NCBI GenBank assembly: GCA_028673005.1
Contig: CM054114.1
Span: 25,844,869-25,908,868 of the forward strand
Origin: Tanypteryx hageni
Lineage: Eukaryota; Arthropoda; Insecta; Odonata; Petaluridae
Reading direction: 5' to 3'
Length of the DNA: 64,000 nt
How positions within the stretch are numbered: position 1 is the stretch's first letter; each line of letters starts with the position of its first letter. The translations under genes and the position numbers were made by a program. Shown here piece after piece: positions 12,304 to 24,708 of this stretch. The notes under the pieces were generated by a model. The model did no database searches. It was not told the origin of the DNA and saw nothing but the letters and a program-made list of their open reading frames with translations.

Positions 12304-15300
12304 TGAGCTTAACGAACCACGGCAGTAAAAATAAACTATAACATTTATCTTGTCATTCATCCGGATTTCAAAAATTGATTAAAAAGTTAAAAAGTAAATT
12401 TCTTGCGCTTTTAACCGATTGTACAGTATGCTCTCAGCATTCGCGGCATTTAAGTTATTCGAATTTAAAAAATCCCCTGCATACGTATTGACAGCAGATT
12501 AACGTACGACGTTAAAGATTAAATCGGCGAATATCCAAATTCATGTGTCACGAATGTAAAAGTGCCCACATAAACTCCCTCCGCGAACAATAAAAAACGA
12601 AAAATTCGAAACCTAAAGTCTTTTGCGTTTACGTCAGAAATGAAATTTTCCTTGGTGACACACAAGAGCATATGTGGCGGATAGTTCAAGTACCTCTGGC
12701 TGAAGTCGATATTAACCAAATGGAGCTTAGGTACCTAGATAACGAAATTTTCTGAAATGCGCTTGCGTTAAAATTTCGATTGTTACTGCGCATTCACGCC
12801 CAAAAAAGACATTCCGATATCTGAATTAAGTAGTTAAGTAAATTTCGGTATCACTTAGGGAGTTTTCATTAGAAAATTTCCCTCTTGAACGCCAAAAAAG
12901 GAAGTATATTACCCGATTTCAGACTACTCTTAATGCAAATATGTGCAAATAAGAAAGATAGAAAAACCTTACGTTCACATATCGAAGCTAATATTCAACA
13001 TCACAATACCGCAACAATAACCTATTGCGTGGGGTGGGCTTCCGGGTTTTTCGGCATATTTTCCGGTTCTCTAAGAAAGGTTTTTTTTAAAGGAAACCAA
13101 GGCATCACATTTTCTGTACTTTAAGCATTCGTACAATTTAGCATGACGTAATTGCGTGACATATTTTCTCGGTCATTTGCATTATGCGTGACTCTGAAAT
13201 ATTTGCTCCCATTTATTTCACGATCTATTCCGTGATAATCCTGTGTGCATGCTGCGTGAATTTTTCAAAACTTTTCTCTCCATCCTAAATAAAATCGTAT
13301 GCAAGCCAGGAAATTTTCATATTACATCAATATCCTCATTAGTATCCTGTCCGCAGACAGGTCAGTGATTGCATGTCAAAACGGGCTATAAGCATTATCG
13401 TAGTATATGCACGAGAGGGGTTCAATAAAGCAACTAGAATTTCGTTCTTAACGTTTCAAATAAGACCCCAACCGAAACTGCGACTCGTTAAAAGCGTCGC
13501 CCATACGTCACCTGCTCTGCTCGGACCCTAAAAATGCATGAGCGTAGAGACTGAAACCGCCACGGACTGCTTTAATTATCGGGACAAAACTTTCTAATAC
13601 TTCCGCTGCCCTGGGACACTTGACCGGAGAAGCTCGGTAACTATATTGAAAGATAATACACCTATGTAATTAGATCAGGTCTGCCCGACCGGCGTTGCGC
13701 GCGAGACGGTTCAAGTTTCATTGACTACAGAGTAGCAGACATTCTGATTTTTGTCGTATGTAATCTTCGACGGCATTCATTTCAAATCTAAATCATTTTA
13801 GTGATACCGCCTGTCAAATATCGCGTGTTTTCCGGCTAGGTGCAACTTTTTAAGGAATATAAATCATTAAAATTATAACAGATATTCCACCGCGAATAGG
13901 ATCATCAAAACCATTAATACCTATTAAGAAGTATAACATCTAAAATATGCCTTTCTTTGATTTAATTCCTACTTCATTTCAATGTATTTAAATAAATCTG
14001 GCTGATGCAGCACAAAAATTATTGAATTACGTTGCAGTTCAATTCTGAAGTACGAAGATTTCAGTACACATATCATGTATGAGAATAGCATTGAGGAAAC
14101 ATGTTTCTTCATACACCGAGTTAGCTGATAAAATTAAATATCACATTTCACATAAGGATTCAGAGATGGCGCGACATAACAGAAAATATGAAAACCACCA
14201 AAATCGTTCTAAGTCACGCTTAAAATTTCACTTCGACGATTCTCAAAACAACTTGCCCAAACATCTAAACCACGGCTACGAGTTCTTCGAGATGTCGAAC
14301 TCGTTACGTCCTCCAGAGAGTAACGAAGACACCAAAAAAACCTCGTTATCTTAAGAAACCTCCAAAAACTAAATATTGCATCCAGCTTCGGGAGCGGGTG
14401 GGTGAATTGGGTTGAGACGCCACGGTCCATGAGAAGAAAAAAATAGCCGGCCGGCGATAGGGCGAAACCAGAAACTTAACGGCCAATTTAATTGACCTAC
14501 TTCCACGTATAATATTACGGAGCGTAGTGCATCCCGGCTTACTCGGGAAATATTTAGATAGCATCTCCCTAGCATCTGAGCTAAGTTCAAAACAAAAAAA
14601 GAAACAAAATACTGAGGTGTGCTGGGCGGATCCTTAACGTTCAATGGCGTGTATATGAAAAAAATGTCGCGAACGACGCTTGTGTCGATGAATTTTATTT
14701 TTCCCACCTCGGAAAAAGGAGCCTGATAAAGTGTCCGCGGCTAATTGACTCGAAAACTAAATTGTTTTGAGACGAATTGCTAATTGGAACGGTGCACAGG
14801 AGGAAAAAATGACTAATAAGATTGGATTGGCATCCGCGGAATGCACTTGAATTAATAACTCTCGATTTATGGTCGGTAGTTTGATGGGATCCTGGTTTTA
14901 CAGCATCCCATGGGTTTAAATTAGAGGCGAATTTCCGTGGAATTTAGACAAACCTATAACAGTTATATTAAGGTAGGCATAGTGGAGAGGAATATTTGCC
15001 GAGTTGGTGTTATTTTCATAAATATTGAACGATTTTGAACGATAAGTAATCAAATCGAATATTCGGCCTATATAGTATTGATGGACTCGGAATCAACAGA
15101 CAACTTCGAGCAAATGTTGAATAAAATAATATAAATAAATAAGGAAAATAACAAACACTAAATGTTCGGGTATCGAGTAACCGTCAAACAGTTTAACCTG
15201 AATTTTTAACATTAAATTCAAATGTTTTCACTGCCTTGCTGAGAACACTCAAAAACTACACCTATTCATCAATAAATATATAACGTGAATGGAATAATTA

Positions 15301-15380
15301 AATAAAATCAGAATTTGTTTAGATCAAAAATGCAACTTCTTCACAACTTTAAATTTAAAATACTGAAACTATTACACTAT
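12304..15380. other. no gene or recognisable element
   Basis: Frames of up to 112 codons occur on both strands around 14.1-14.7 kb but overlap heavily, lack recognisable domains and have no supporting context. The stretch is otherwise AT-rich and unstructured. Confidence 0.4.
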
Positions 15381-15441
15381 TCCATCTCCGCGACACCTCA
15401 TGAAAAGCCTCCGCGACCTCAATTTTGGGAGCCCCTGCTAT
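15381..15441 (-). mobile_element. possible hAT-type terminal fragment
   Basis: On the minus strand this begins CAGGGGCTCCCAAAATTGAG, followed by GTCGCGGAGG. The CAGGGGyTCCCAAA style is common for hAT ends. The partner end was not found. Confidence 0.35.
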
Positions 15442-15470
15442 ACAAAATAGATATTCCACTGACGGATTGG

Positions 15471-15772
15471 GGGTAGCGGAGCGGTTAGAGCTTTAGCCTT
15501 CCACACAGCGGTCCCAGGTTCGAATCCGGCGGAGGTCGAATTTTACAACCTGGGATCATCCCCTACTTGTGTTATCTGAGGAGACTGCGCAAGTCAGCGC
15601 TCCGTTTTTCAGAAGGGACGTTAAGCAGTTGGCCCCCTTGGTGCTCTTCGTTAAGAGTAGGCTAATGCCGGCACCGGGTTTCCCTCCTCGTGTGTGTGTT
15701 CGGTGTGGAAGAAGTATACGGCTATAATAATCCGAGAGGTTGGTCTGCCAGAAATTACATACAAACAAATTG
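15471..15772 (+). repeat. tRNA-derived SINE, family A, copy 2
   Basis: Best-preserved family A copy. The A box is TAGCGGAGCGGTTAGAGC (from 15474) and the B box GGTTCGAATCC (15517-15527), 43 bp apart start to start. The body has GAAGGGACGTTAAGCAGTTG, TTGGCCCCCTTGG, AGAGTAGGCTAATGCCGGCA and CCGGGTTTCCCTCCTC. The tail has GTGTTCGGTGTGGAAG and CTATAATAATCCGAGAGGTT, the latter also seen at 44.33 kb. Confidence 0.85.
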
Positions 15773-15794
15773 ACGGCTGAAATTAATTATTACG

Positions 15795-15875
15795 ATAATT
15801 CAATTGCAGATTATCTGTCCGGTGGAAGTGAAAGACCCGGGTTCCATTCCCGGTAATGGGATATTTTTTCTTCCG
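15795..15875 (+). repeat. tRNA-like SINE head, family C
   Basis: AAGTGAAAGACCCGGGTTCC followed by ATTCCCGGTAATGGG forms a perfect T-arm (CCGGG-TTCCATT-CCCGG). Upstream AATTGCAGATTATCTGTCCG also resembles the sequence at 55.19 kb. A complete cloverleaf is not obvious, so I call a SINE head or tRNA pseudogene rather than a functional tRNA. Confidence 0.5.
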
Positions 15876-17429
15876 TTTTCAAATTATTCCCTATTTACTT
15901 TTCCTTCGGCGTTTGATTTATTACCTTTACGATTGTGTGTGGTGTGGAACGTGTAAACAGACAACAATATACTGGAACATCTGATTAATTGAAATAAACT
16001 CGGTCCCGAACAGGGCTGGGACAAGACTTCTTTGCTCCCAAGGCAAGGTTTGAGAATTACCACCCCTCCTAATGAAAGTATACAGTACGCAGTTTTCTCT
16101 TTAAAAACTAGTTTATTTACAAAGTAAAGTTAAAATAAAATAAAGTATATTTTATAATATACAATGTTACATTTAAAAGTCCAAATGGTCATTTTCCGCA
16201 CCCATAAGTGTGAGCCTCTCTCGCATAGTACTTGTCCCGTCTCTTGTCCCGAGATATCCGGCAACTCGAGAGAGACCGCGATAAAATTTCCAAAGTTGAT
16301 GGCCAAAAAAACATTCAGAAACGAGAGAACTACGCAGGAAAATGCGAGAATGAAAACGTTATGAAATATTACCCAGGTACTTGACTTAAACGATTACCGA
16401 GCTCGCAAGTCGCACATTTTTGCCATGATAGCCGACTGCTAAGAGCGTGAGAAGCTATTTTCTTGGCGCGATCCCTCGAGACTTAAGCCGGATCGTTCGG
16501 TTGAATATGCATTCGACGCAGCGAGATCCGATTACAAGAACGCCTTATAAAAGGAGAAAACATCTTCGCTGAGAGTAGTGAGATTAGCGAAGAGATTACC
16601 TTCGCGAGCCTTTGTAGGAGCGCTTCCGCGATAGGGAAAGAAAGGCGCCTTTTAAAGAGACGAATCTATTAATTAAATTGAGACGCGCGGATCTTATTAT
16701 AGAGAGGGCTCTGGATTTTAATCAAACATCCACATTACCTATGTCTACGCAATCACGTGAAACGCGTTAATGAAATTGAATGCGTATAAAAGCGAGATGT
16801 TTTCCAGAGAGTTCTTTGGACAAGGCAGGAAAGAAATAGTAGAGTGAAGGAGCAATTTCATGGTTAACTAAAAAAAAATAAAAAATGAATTGACTGTTTC
16901 TTCATTATCCTAATCTGTGGTTATTTATCTTTTTTATCTCGCCCCCCTTTCTAATCTTCTAAAACTTCCACGCCCCCCTCCCTCCTCCAGAATTTTTTTT
17001 ATGATTTTAAGGGTTTTTATCATAAAATTGTTAGTAAGAGGAACCAATGTTTTTGACATAGGTTTGTAAGCGAGTTGAGTTCTACTGTGTGAGTTTCTAT
17101 ACTGAATTCTAATGTATAATTTTTTTTCGACGCACAATTCACAGCTGACAAGTTAGCGTCATTTTTGGGCAGTCGGCAATAAGTTGTCATTGCCTTAAAA
17201 AAATCCGTGTAGTTCTTCATATATTATTTCTATCTATACCAAATCCATTCTCCTGCACTACATCTATTATGGAGGTGATAAGTTGAAGGAGCATTTGGAT
17301 ACATCAGTACATGACTTATATAACCTAAACTGCTGTAAAATAAATTAAAAAATATTAAAGCCGGTAAATTGGAAAGCATTAGAAAAACGTAAGAGATGGA
17401 AATTTGAGGCAAATTGTTTTCGATCCAAA
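15876..17429. other. no gene; possible hAT debris
   Basis: A CAGGGCTGGGACAAGACTTC block at 16010 resembles a hAT end but has no partner that I can see. The rest is AT-rich with short frames only. Confidence 0.35.
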
Positions 17430-17503
17430 CACTTTGCGCTCCCCCTTCCCCCCTTAGAATCCTATTACGTCCCCTAGGGGAGCGCGCCGCATCGGTTCAA
17501 AAC
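17430..17503 (-). mobile_element. hAT-type terminal fragment
   Basis: On the minus strand this begins CAGTGGTTTTGAACCGATGC, then GGCGCGCTCCCC, a typical hAT terminal design (CAGTGGTTyTxAACC). No matching inverted end is recognised upstream. Confidence 0.45.
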
Positions 17504-17884
17504 CACTGATTTATATAGAAAATTAGTTATGTTTGTAATTTCGTTTGTGGTTCCGTCATGCGCAACCATATTCACCACCGGCGGCATAAGATTGAGAGAA
17601 ACATAACGCACCAAATGAATCGGCAGTTCCTATTTTTCAGCTCAGGAGCCATATAAGCGATTCCTGTACTCACCGCGAGCCATATAAGTCACTTCCGCTC
17701 ACTCCGCGGGCGAAACCTACTCGAATATAAAGTTGAAAAATAATTTTAGGCAACTGTAAAATTTAGTTGTCTGTCACTGTTATCTGATTTGTTTAAATTA
17801 TATTTATATGCTATGGGACTCGAGAGGCAAACGAAAAATATATTGTTTTAGTAAGTTTATATTTTCATTTTATGTTAAATTTTG

Positions 17885-17950
17885 TCCTTTAACTGTTAAC
17901 TCAGGGCGGGCCGGATGTGGCCCGCGAGCCGTATTTTCGACGACACTGGT
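17885..17950 (-). mobile_element. hAT-like right end inside Helitron copy
   Basis: On the minus strand this begins CAGTGTCGTCGAAAATACGG and continues CTCGCGGGCCACATCCGG. It shares the GCGGGCCACAT core with the MITEs at 7.18 and 39.45 kb but has a different terminus. It appears to separate the two halves of the Helitron copy. Confidence 0.45.
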
Positions 17951-18052
17951 ATAAATAGCGAACTATTTGCAGTTCCGTTGCTCTGAGGGAGATAGCTAGT
18001 TTTGGTTTTAGAGAAATGGAAAGGGGGAGGAAATTGAAGGGAGGGAGAGAGA

Positions 18053-18245
18053 ACGAGAGAGAGAGAACGAGAGGGAGAGAGAACGAGAGGGAGAGAGAAC
18101 GAGAGGGAGAGAGAACGAGAGGGAGAGAGAACGAGAGGGAGAGAGAACAAGGGGGCGAGAGAACAAGAGGGCGAGAGAACGATAGGGAGAGTGAACGACA
18201 GGGAGAAAGAACGAGAGGGAGAGAGAACGAGAGGGAAAGAGTGAT
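18053..18245 (+). repeat. 16-bp purine minisatellite GAGGGAGAGAGAACGA
   Basis: About 12 units of a 16-bp purine motif, with GGGCGAGAGAACAA and GATAGGGAGAGTGAAC variants towards the right. It sits exactly where the 31.2-kb Helitron copy carries a shorter GGGAGAGAGGGAGG tract, so the array probably expanded from the element's own purine tract. Confidence 0.8.
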
Positions 18246-18334
18246 GAGGATAGAGAATTGGAGCTGTTTAAATATTTAATTTAATACTTGATTCAAACTT
18301 GCCCGCCATATGTATGAGAAGTTACACCTGCTAA

Positions 18335-19639
18335 TAAATAATCACCACGTTAGTCAGGAAATGTAGCGGTAAGTTGTCATTTATAAAATAAATATCAAGC
18401 ACACAATATTTTAAAAACTGTATATACAGTAACCATATAAAAGTTGAGAAAACCATAGGCACAATACGACTACATAGTAAACGTTGTCAGAGATGATCCA
18501 ACGACAGTAAATTTAGCTCATTTGTAAAATCGGTGCACAATCCCTTAATGACCATTGCATTATAGCCAAAATGGTCATCTGGTTTTCCCATATTTTAGGG
18601 CTATCAGAGAGATATAGTTTTTTCATTAACGTCGCCATGGAAAATACTTTTTTGCGGTACTTTAGTGGATTACGTAAAAATTTCCAATCACATTTGCACC
18701 CTAAGAAACTGGTTTTGCGTCGTATTGTCCGAAATAATTGAGTAAAAGTAAAAAGCCAATGATGTTTTAATAATTTTAATTATGACTAACGGAAATAACT
18801 CCGTTATACTGACTATGTTTCTCCGACACGACTATATAAAAGAAAAGAACCCTCAAGGTATCATTGCGGATGTAAATTCAGAGTAATACATGACAACCAC
18901 GGACAATTTTTAGCTGAAACGGTTGCTAATTTTCTGTAGAATGTGTTCACGGACGAAAATCTATGCTATATCCTATGTTTTCTCAGAAAAGCATAAAAAC
19001 CTAAGGCGAATAGGCAAATTGACACGAATACCGAAACGCATCCGCGCACACGAGTACGCGCACAAAAACGCCAACACATGAATTCTAATTGGAGAGTACT
19101 GCAGATTCGTGATATCTGATGCGCACTGAATAGATTGACACTGATTGATGGCTTTGTAATTAAGAGAATATATTCCTATATAAGAAGTCCCGATAAAAAA
19201 TACCGTTACACTACTCCACGATTATATATAACCAGCTAATACGCATAGGAAATTGAATGTAACTAAAAAAATCCTTTGCGCAACGCGGAGTTCACTCCGC
19301 CTGAAAGAACCGCTTTGGACGAACCCTTGCGGAAATAATTGTACACGAGCTTCCCTTCGCCGCATTCGTGCGTAAATTAATTCAGCGAGCGTCCGCGTGT
19401 TAATTAAATTTCATACGCGTTAGAGGTAAACGAGTGTCACATTTATTTGGCCGCGTATACTCAAATCCGCCTTGGGGGAAACACACTTTGGACAAGGGAA
19501 CCCTGCATTCTATACGATTATTAATTAAACAACTTCAATGTTCACATTTTTCATAATCCAAAACCTCACAAGGGTTCTTTCCCTTAGCCCACACTCGAGA
19601 AACACCTGCTTCCTGCGAAATAATCTAAAGTTGTGACTA
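18335..19639. other. no gene or recognisable element
   Basis: AT-rich sequence with no frame above about 60 codons that I can support and no repeat I recognise. Confidence 0.4.
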
Positions 19640-21450
19640 ATCTTCAAGATTCCTGTCTCTCTCTCTCGCTTGCTGTAAGCAGCCGGGCCACACAAATTTT
19701 CTCGCTATAATAATCCCGCCTCATCAACCCTCTCTCTTCCTTCCATTTGTCCCAGACCCGAAAGTACCCAGTGCCTCTTTCTCTCTCCCCTTCAACTCCA
19801 AAAATAAAAACCCTCTCTCGCATTCAGCGTGACATCTGCGAGATTTCCGAGCTATCATCCAATGGGAAAGATCCTTTCCCTTCTCCCAACCTCGCTACTG
19901 TCCTTCAACGAAGAGAGCCTCCTACGCCGCCCCTACCCGCCCGTGCCCCCATCTATGAGCGCCTTCCTTAATTAAAATCCCCTTCCTCTCCTGCATCTGA
20001 CCGTCTCCATACCATACCCTCATCATGGAGGCATGCTCTCTTTCTCTATCTCTCTCCCTCTCTCTACCCTCCTCCTTTACCTCTCTCTCTCTCCCTCCCT
20101 TCCTCCCTTCATCTCTCTTGCCCTCCCTCTATCCTCTAAAGTCTCGAGAAGATAACCACTTACAAGCGCGCAATGGGGTACCGTCTCAAAAACTCACCCT
20201 CATCCCCCTTCCAATTCCCAAACCCTTTTCCCCGCTTGCTAGTTATCACGGTCAACCTTATGTTCCTCACTCCCGCCTGCTATCTCTCCCCTTGTGTCCG
20301 GGCACGTGTTACGGCGACGTTCTCTCCTCTCTCTTATCTCTTTCCTACTCTTCCTCTCTTCCACTCTCTCTCACTCCTCTCCCTCTTCCTCTCTCGCTCT
20401 CTCCCTCTCTCTCCCACCTCCCCTACCTCCTTCATCGCTATATTTATTCCGTCTCTCTTCCTCCATTTCCTTATTCTCTACCTCGTTACATTCTCTTTCT
20501 TCACTATCCTATACTTATTTCACTCTCCTCTTTCTCTTCTATCGCTATATCTCTTCCAAACTCTTACTCTCTCCCTCTCCTCCCTAATTATCTTCTTCCC
20601 TCTCGACGGCCATTCCTATTTCTCTCTATCGTTCCTCTCTTCCTTTAACACCTCACTACTCGGTTCTCTCCTGCTTCACCCTGCCTCTCCATTCTTCCCG
20701 CCCTATTCACCCCCCTCGCCATCATCCCACCGGTTTTCACACAGATACACACACACACCCTTTCTGTGTAGACGTTTTTCTGCGGTGGTTCTTTTTCCAA
20801 ACTTATTATAAACAATTTGGTTTTTCCCAAACACAAATATCCTCATCTTTTCATTCCCACCCACTGCATTAGTACTTGTGCTGCATTTGTAGCCTACTTT
20901 CCAGAATTGAAATAGGCTTAAAGTTTCTTCGTTGAGTACATCTGTCTGTCCTCCCTATTAACTTTTGAACCAATAGACCGATTTCCATGACACTTGGCCG
21001 AGCTTCCGAGGATAGATTTTGATACGAAGATTCAAAGTTCCGAGTTCGAATCCAGGAACTATCCTATGACAGAAGGGACTGTATTCTCTAAATCTTGACC
21101 AAGTCAAGACGTGTATCAACCTATTTAGATATTCCCTGATAAAACCTTCATCCTTTCTTTTATCTGCCAGCCACCTTGCCCCTCCGTCTCTTCCCCTCCC
21201 TTCAATTATCTAGTCGACTATTCCCCTCCATCCTTCCTCTTTCTATCACACATTCTCTACTGTTCCTCCTTTCCCCTTCGTCTCTCTACCTTCCTCTAGC
21301 TCGCTTTACTTCCTCTCTCCATATCCATCCCTCTCCTACAACCTACACTCTCCTTCTTTACCACCTCCCCTCATCCGTTTCTCTTCCTCCCACAACCTTA
21401 TCTCCTAGAAAGTCACTTCCTCTCAACCTCCCCAACATCCTCCCCTTTAC
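19640..21450 (+). repeat. pyrimidine-rich region
   Basis: Dominated by CTCTCT, CCCTCC and TTCCTC on the plus strand in 19640-20720 and 21170-21440, with less biased sequence between. Open frames of 207 and 212 codons here are Ser/Leu/Pro translations of the repeat and overlap one another in different frames. Around 21040 a GAGTTCGAATCCAGGAAC block resembles a pol III B box but no A box is convincing. Confidence 0.7.
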
Positions 21451-23818
21451 TACTTCGGCGTGACATAATCACAGGCTAGTTAGACAAGTGTCTTCTTCCA
21501 CTGCGGACCCACAAGATTCCTACGGTGACGAAAACTTTGACTCTCGTAAATCTCAACCCTTTTTATATGCGTCTTGAGAGAAAAGGTGGAAGGGAGGGAG
21601 GTAGAAAAAGAAGAGGCGAAAAGATGGGAAAGAGAGAGGATAGGAGAGATAAAGACGAAGGAGAGAGAGAGACGGAAAGTGTGCGCGAGAGAAAAGAATG
21701 AGATTCAACCATTTAGGGATAACGCTGTAATAAAAATGGATGGGTGTTTTTTCTGCCATACGCTAGAAATTGTTCAGGAATTATAATTTTTCGAAAAAAA
21801 GTAGATTGAAGGGTATGGCGGGGAAGGAGAAGGGAGTTTTTTGGAGGACCTTCTTCTTTTAATTTTACGAGGGAGGATTTTTTCTTATTAATGGACATGC
21901 GTAAAGAGAAAGGAAAACCCTGAGGTTGATAAGGCGGCGGGATTGCTTTTTTATGAATAAAAAGTGTCGTTCGCGCCTTTGTAAAATATAAGAGCAAAAT
22001 TCTGGAGCTGCTAATTAAAACGGCGACTCTTATTACGATTCATTTGAACGGCCTAGGAGCAAAAATAAAAAGAAATTTTGGCGTCGTGGACTACAAATTC
22101 TTTTAATCGAGACATTAGTACGAACGTTTCGCTATGCCTTATGACGTCTAATACTACGCGATTACTTTGAGCACGAGCCTTCTCTATCAATGCATTCGGC
22201 GTAAACAAGAGGAAATATTTCACACGATATTTTATTGCAATAACGTTTACTATGTGTGGACCAACTGTATCCATGCACCCATAACATCCGGTGATAGCAA
22301 TAACACCATGTACACCATAGGTGTTTACGAACATATAACATCAACAATAGGCACGTCCCTCTACAGCGGCTGTCACAGCTTGATTGCTTCTACAATTTTA
22401 AGAGGTTTGTTGTTTTTAAATATACTATAATCATCCCTAACCCTGTTCAGTGCATTCGTTCTCGAAAAAGACCGCGTAAAGCGAAACCGTACTAAGTGGG
22501 ATACGTATCCCCATAGGAATACAAGAGGGCATATTTAAGAGGCCGTCTTGAGTTAAACCTGCAATAAAATAGTTGTATTTTATATTCGGAATTGTTTCCT
22601 CTGTTCCTTATTATAACATTTCTAATCGTATTGAATCATGTTATTTATTAATTATTAATGCCAAAGTGATACTGATGATCTTGCAATTCAAGGTACTTCT
22701 CTAAAAATCAAAACTGCGCTTAAACGAAAAGGTGTTATGCAAAATCGTGCAAAGCAAAATATAGGCGTAATTAAACGTTTTGATCACTGAAAGAAGAGAT
22801 TTTTAAGAGTTTTTTATTTGAACACAAGTACACGATTAAATTTGCTTAATAGGGTTAGGTATTATATTATTTCATTGTATCTTCGTTACTCCCTCGAGAA
22901 AAAACAGTGTGTTTACAAAAAAGTGCTCATTAATAGTAATTAATCTCAAAAACGAAGCTTAAGATACAAAACGCCGATAGCTTGTAACTTATTTATTACA
23001 ATACAAAAAGATGTTTTGGGGAGCTTTTGGTCATTAAAAAATAAGTCCTATGATATATCAAATGTCCTTAGTATGTACGCTTAAATTTCCATAGTTTAGA
23101 AAACATAACATATATATATTGTACTCTCAAAATAAGTGCATTTTTCGCTGTGAGTAAATAAAATAATTTTATATAGGAGTAAGTATTCAAATTTATCGAA
23201 GTTTTTCTGCTAGCTTGCATTACGTTACTGAGCCGTTTACTCAGCGATGGAAATTAAAATATTCTAAGAGATCTCACCTTGTTAAATTTAAACTTACACA
23301 CAAACACGCAAAAACGCACGCGAGGTGCAGCATTTGATTCCCAGTCCTCACATTGCGAAGTTTGCGAATACAATTGCTGTCTCAACGCGAAATGTGCCAA
23401 AACAAACTTTCCTTTGTCAGCAAAATTTTTAAAAGTCCTTTCGTCACAGTCCTTATATTTTAATTGGGCGCGAGTTTTAAGAAACCATCTCGCTCATTCG
23501 TTCCGCAGTGCTGTTTTATCAACCTTCTTCCGTCTCTTCCCCTATCTTATAAACCCTCGCGTTCAGCGGAGATCTGAGAATTCCTCACCCGGCTCCTAAC
23601 AAGCAATATAAAATTTTTCCTTAATTAATCACTCGGCAGAGCGATATACGTACGAGTGGGGGGGAGTCAGTGAATATGGTTAATTTAAGAATGGCTTGTA
23701 AATCGCTCATTCGAGGATATTTAAAGTGCACACTCTTTCAGTTTCATCACACCCCACACGCTTAAGCGTATGATTACAGCGTCTGACGATCTTTCTGTTT
23801 CCGTGAGAACAGTTAGAG
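21451..23818. other. no gene; short polypurine patch
   Basis: A GGGAGGGAGGTAGAAAAAGA purine patch lies at about 21580-21690. The rest is AT-rich with small overlapping frames on both strands. Confidence 0.4.
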
Positions 23819-24083
23819 CAATGTTCCCTGTTAGCTGTGCGCGCGCACTCGGTCTGCAAGACCAGCGCACACGGCCAGAATTTGTGCGCACAAGTATTTG
23901 TATAATTATAGATATTTTATATCCTAAATCATAATTTTAATATACCCAGATGCATTTATATAGGTTTTTTGAACTTCGAAGGAAAAATGGCGCCGCAGAA
24001 AAAGGGCGCACAATTATTTGAAATTTCCGAAAATGGAAAAATTTCATCTGTACACACGTCATGAAAAAATAGAGAGAACATTG
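23819..24083. mobile_element. short hAT-like MITE (AATGTTCCCT family)
   Basis: The left end is CAATGTTCCCTGTTAGCTGT and the inverted right end CAATGTTCTCTCTATTTTTT. GC-rich GTGCGCGCGCAC and CAGCGCACACGG blocks lie inside the left end. A second member with the same ends is at 53.15 kb. The flanks show no clear 8-bp duplication. The TGTTCCCTCTAA style resembles Zaphod-type hAT ends. Confidence 0.5.
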
Positions 24084-24226
24084 AAGTAGTGTAAACAGTT
24101 ATAGGAGGTCGACCTGTCTGATGTTCATCCATTACGCCAATACGCCTCTGAACAATTCAATGCAATCCCTTATACGAATTTGTGACCAATTTCAATAGAG
24201 AGGATGGCTACACTATCTATCTAAGG

Positions 24227-24489
24227 AAAGCGTCACCTCTTTATTGAGCGATTTGAACTGGGTATCACTGGAGGACCGTAGATTGGACTCAAGGTTGAAA
24301 CTTCTGGAGAAATATAGTTCGGAATGTTTAAAAGAGGAGGTAGTGGGAATAATTGAAGCACCAACGTATATAGGTAGAAATGATCGAGACGATAAAATAC
24401 GTGAGATCGATTGTAGGATAGAGCGTTATCTAGGCTCGTTTTTCCGAGGACAATACGAGATCACAATAGGAAATTTCGAATTGCGTTAG
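24227..24489 (+). pseudogene. LINE ORF2 C-terminal remnant
   Basis: The reading SVTSLLSDLNWVSLEDRR followed by RLKLLEKY and, 40 residues on, SFFRGQYE matches the end of many insect non-LTR retrotransposon ORF2 proteins, where W.SLE.RR..RL.LL.K precedes a SFFPR..xWN block. No reverse transcriptase core is present, so this is a 5'-truncated insertion or a relic. It is followed directly by a LINE-like 3' UTR. The clade cannot be assigned from this short piece. Confidence 0.6.
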
Positions 24490-24580
24490 ACAATCTTTAG
24501 GTAGTATTTGGTGCATTGCACCCTCTGCCACCCACCAACTTGGTGAATTGCAGGATAACTTTTAGATGTAGATGTATCGA
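24490..24580 (+). repeat. LINE 3' UTR with GATGTA tail
   Basis: GCACCCTCTGCCACCCACCA, then TTGGTGAATTGCAGG, then TAGATGTAGATGTA at 24563. Short GATGTA repeats commonly terminate insect non-LTR elements. This supports calling the upstream frame a LINE end. Confidence 0.55.
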
Positions 24581-24683
24581 ACACTTGGAAAAGGTTCTTC
24601 CGTCCGCTGAGGAATGCCCCACCCAATCAGGACCCACCGAATGTCCCGTCCAACCAGAACCCTCTCAGGTTGGGCAGGGACAA

Positions 24684-24691
24684 TATAAATA
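24684..24691 (+). promoter_or_regulatory. TATA-like box of Penelope-like repeat
   Basis: TATAAATA stands in an otherwise moderately GC-rich context, directly upstream of the SINE insertion. This is inferred only from resemblance to Penelope-like terminal repeats. Confidence 0.3.
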
Positions 24692-24708
24692 CAGTGCACT
24701 CGCTAGCA

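Larger units (their letters stand above)
17540..18334 (+). mobile_element. Helitron copy with purine minisatellite, interrupted
   Basis: Sequence at 17550-17590 (TCACCACCGGCGGCATAAGA) matches the 31.05-kb copy (TCACCACCAGCGGTATAATA). Both copies then carry TATAAATA, an AGTTCCGTtG/ATTCCGTgG block, GCTCTGAGGGAG/GCTGAGGGAGG, a purine-rich tract, TGTTTAAAT.TTTAA and a CCCGCCATATG hairpin remnant, here ending GTTACACCTG-CTAA-T at 18334. Between 17.6 and 17.95 kb the order is broken by hAT-like DNA. The left boundary is a guess. Confidence 0.55.

Noticed and set aside
14079..14707. Overlapping frames of 72-112 codons on both strands
   Set aside because: Mutually overlapping, no recognisable family, and no splice or regulatory support.
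20025..20811. Overlapping 207- and 212-codon Ser/Leu/Pro frames
   Set aside because: Low-complexity translation of CT-rich sequence, overlapping in two frames of the same strand, no domain.
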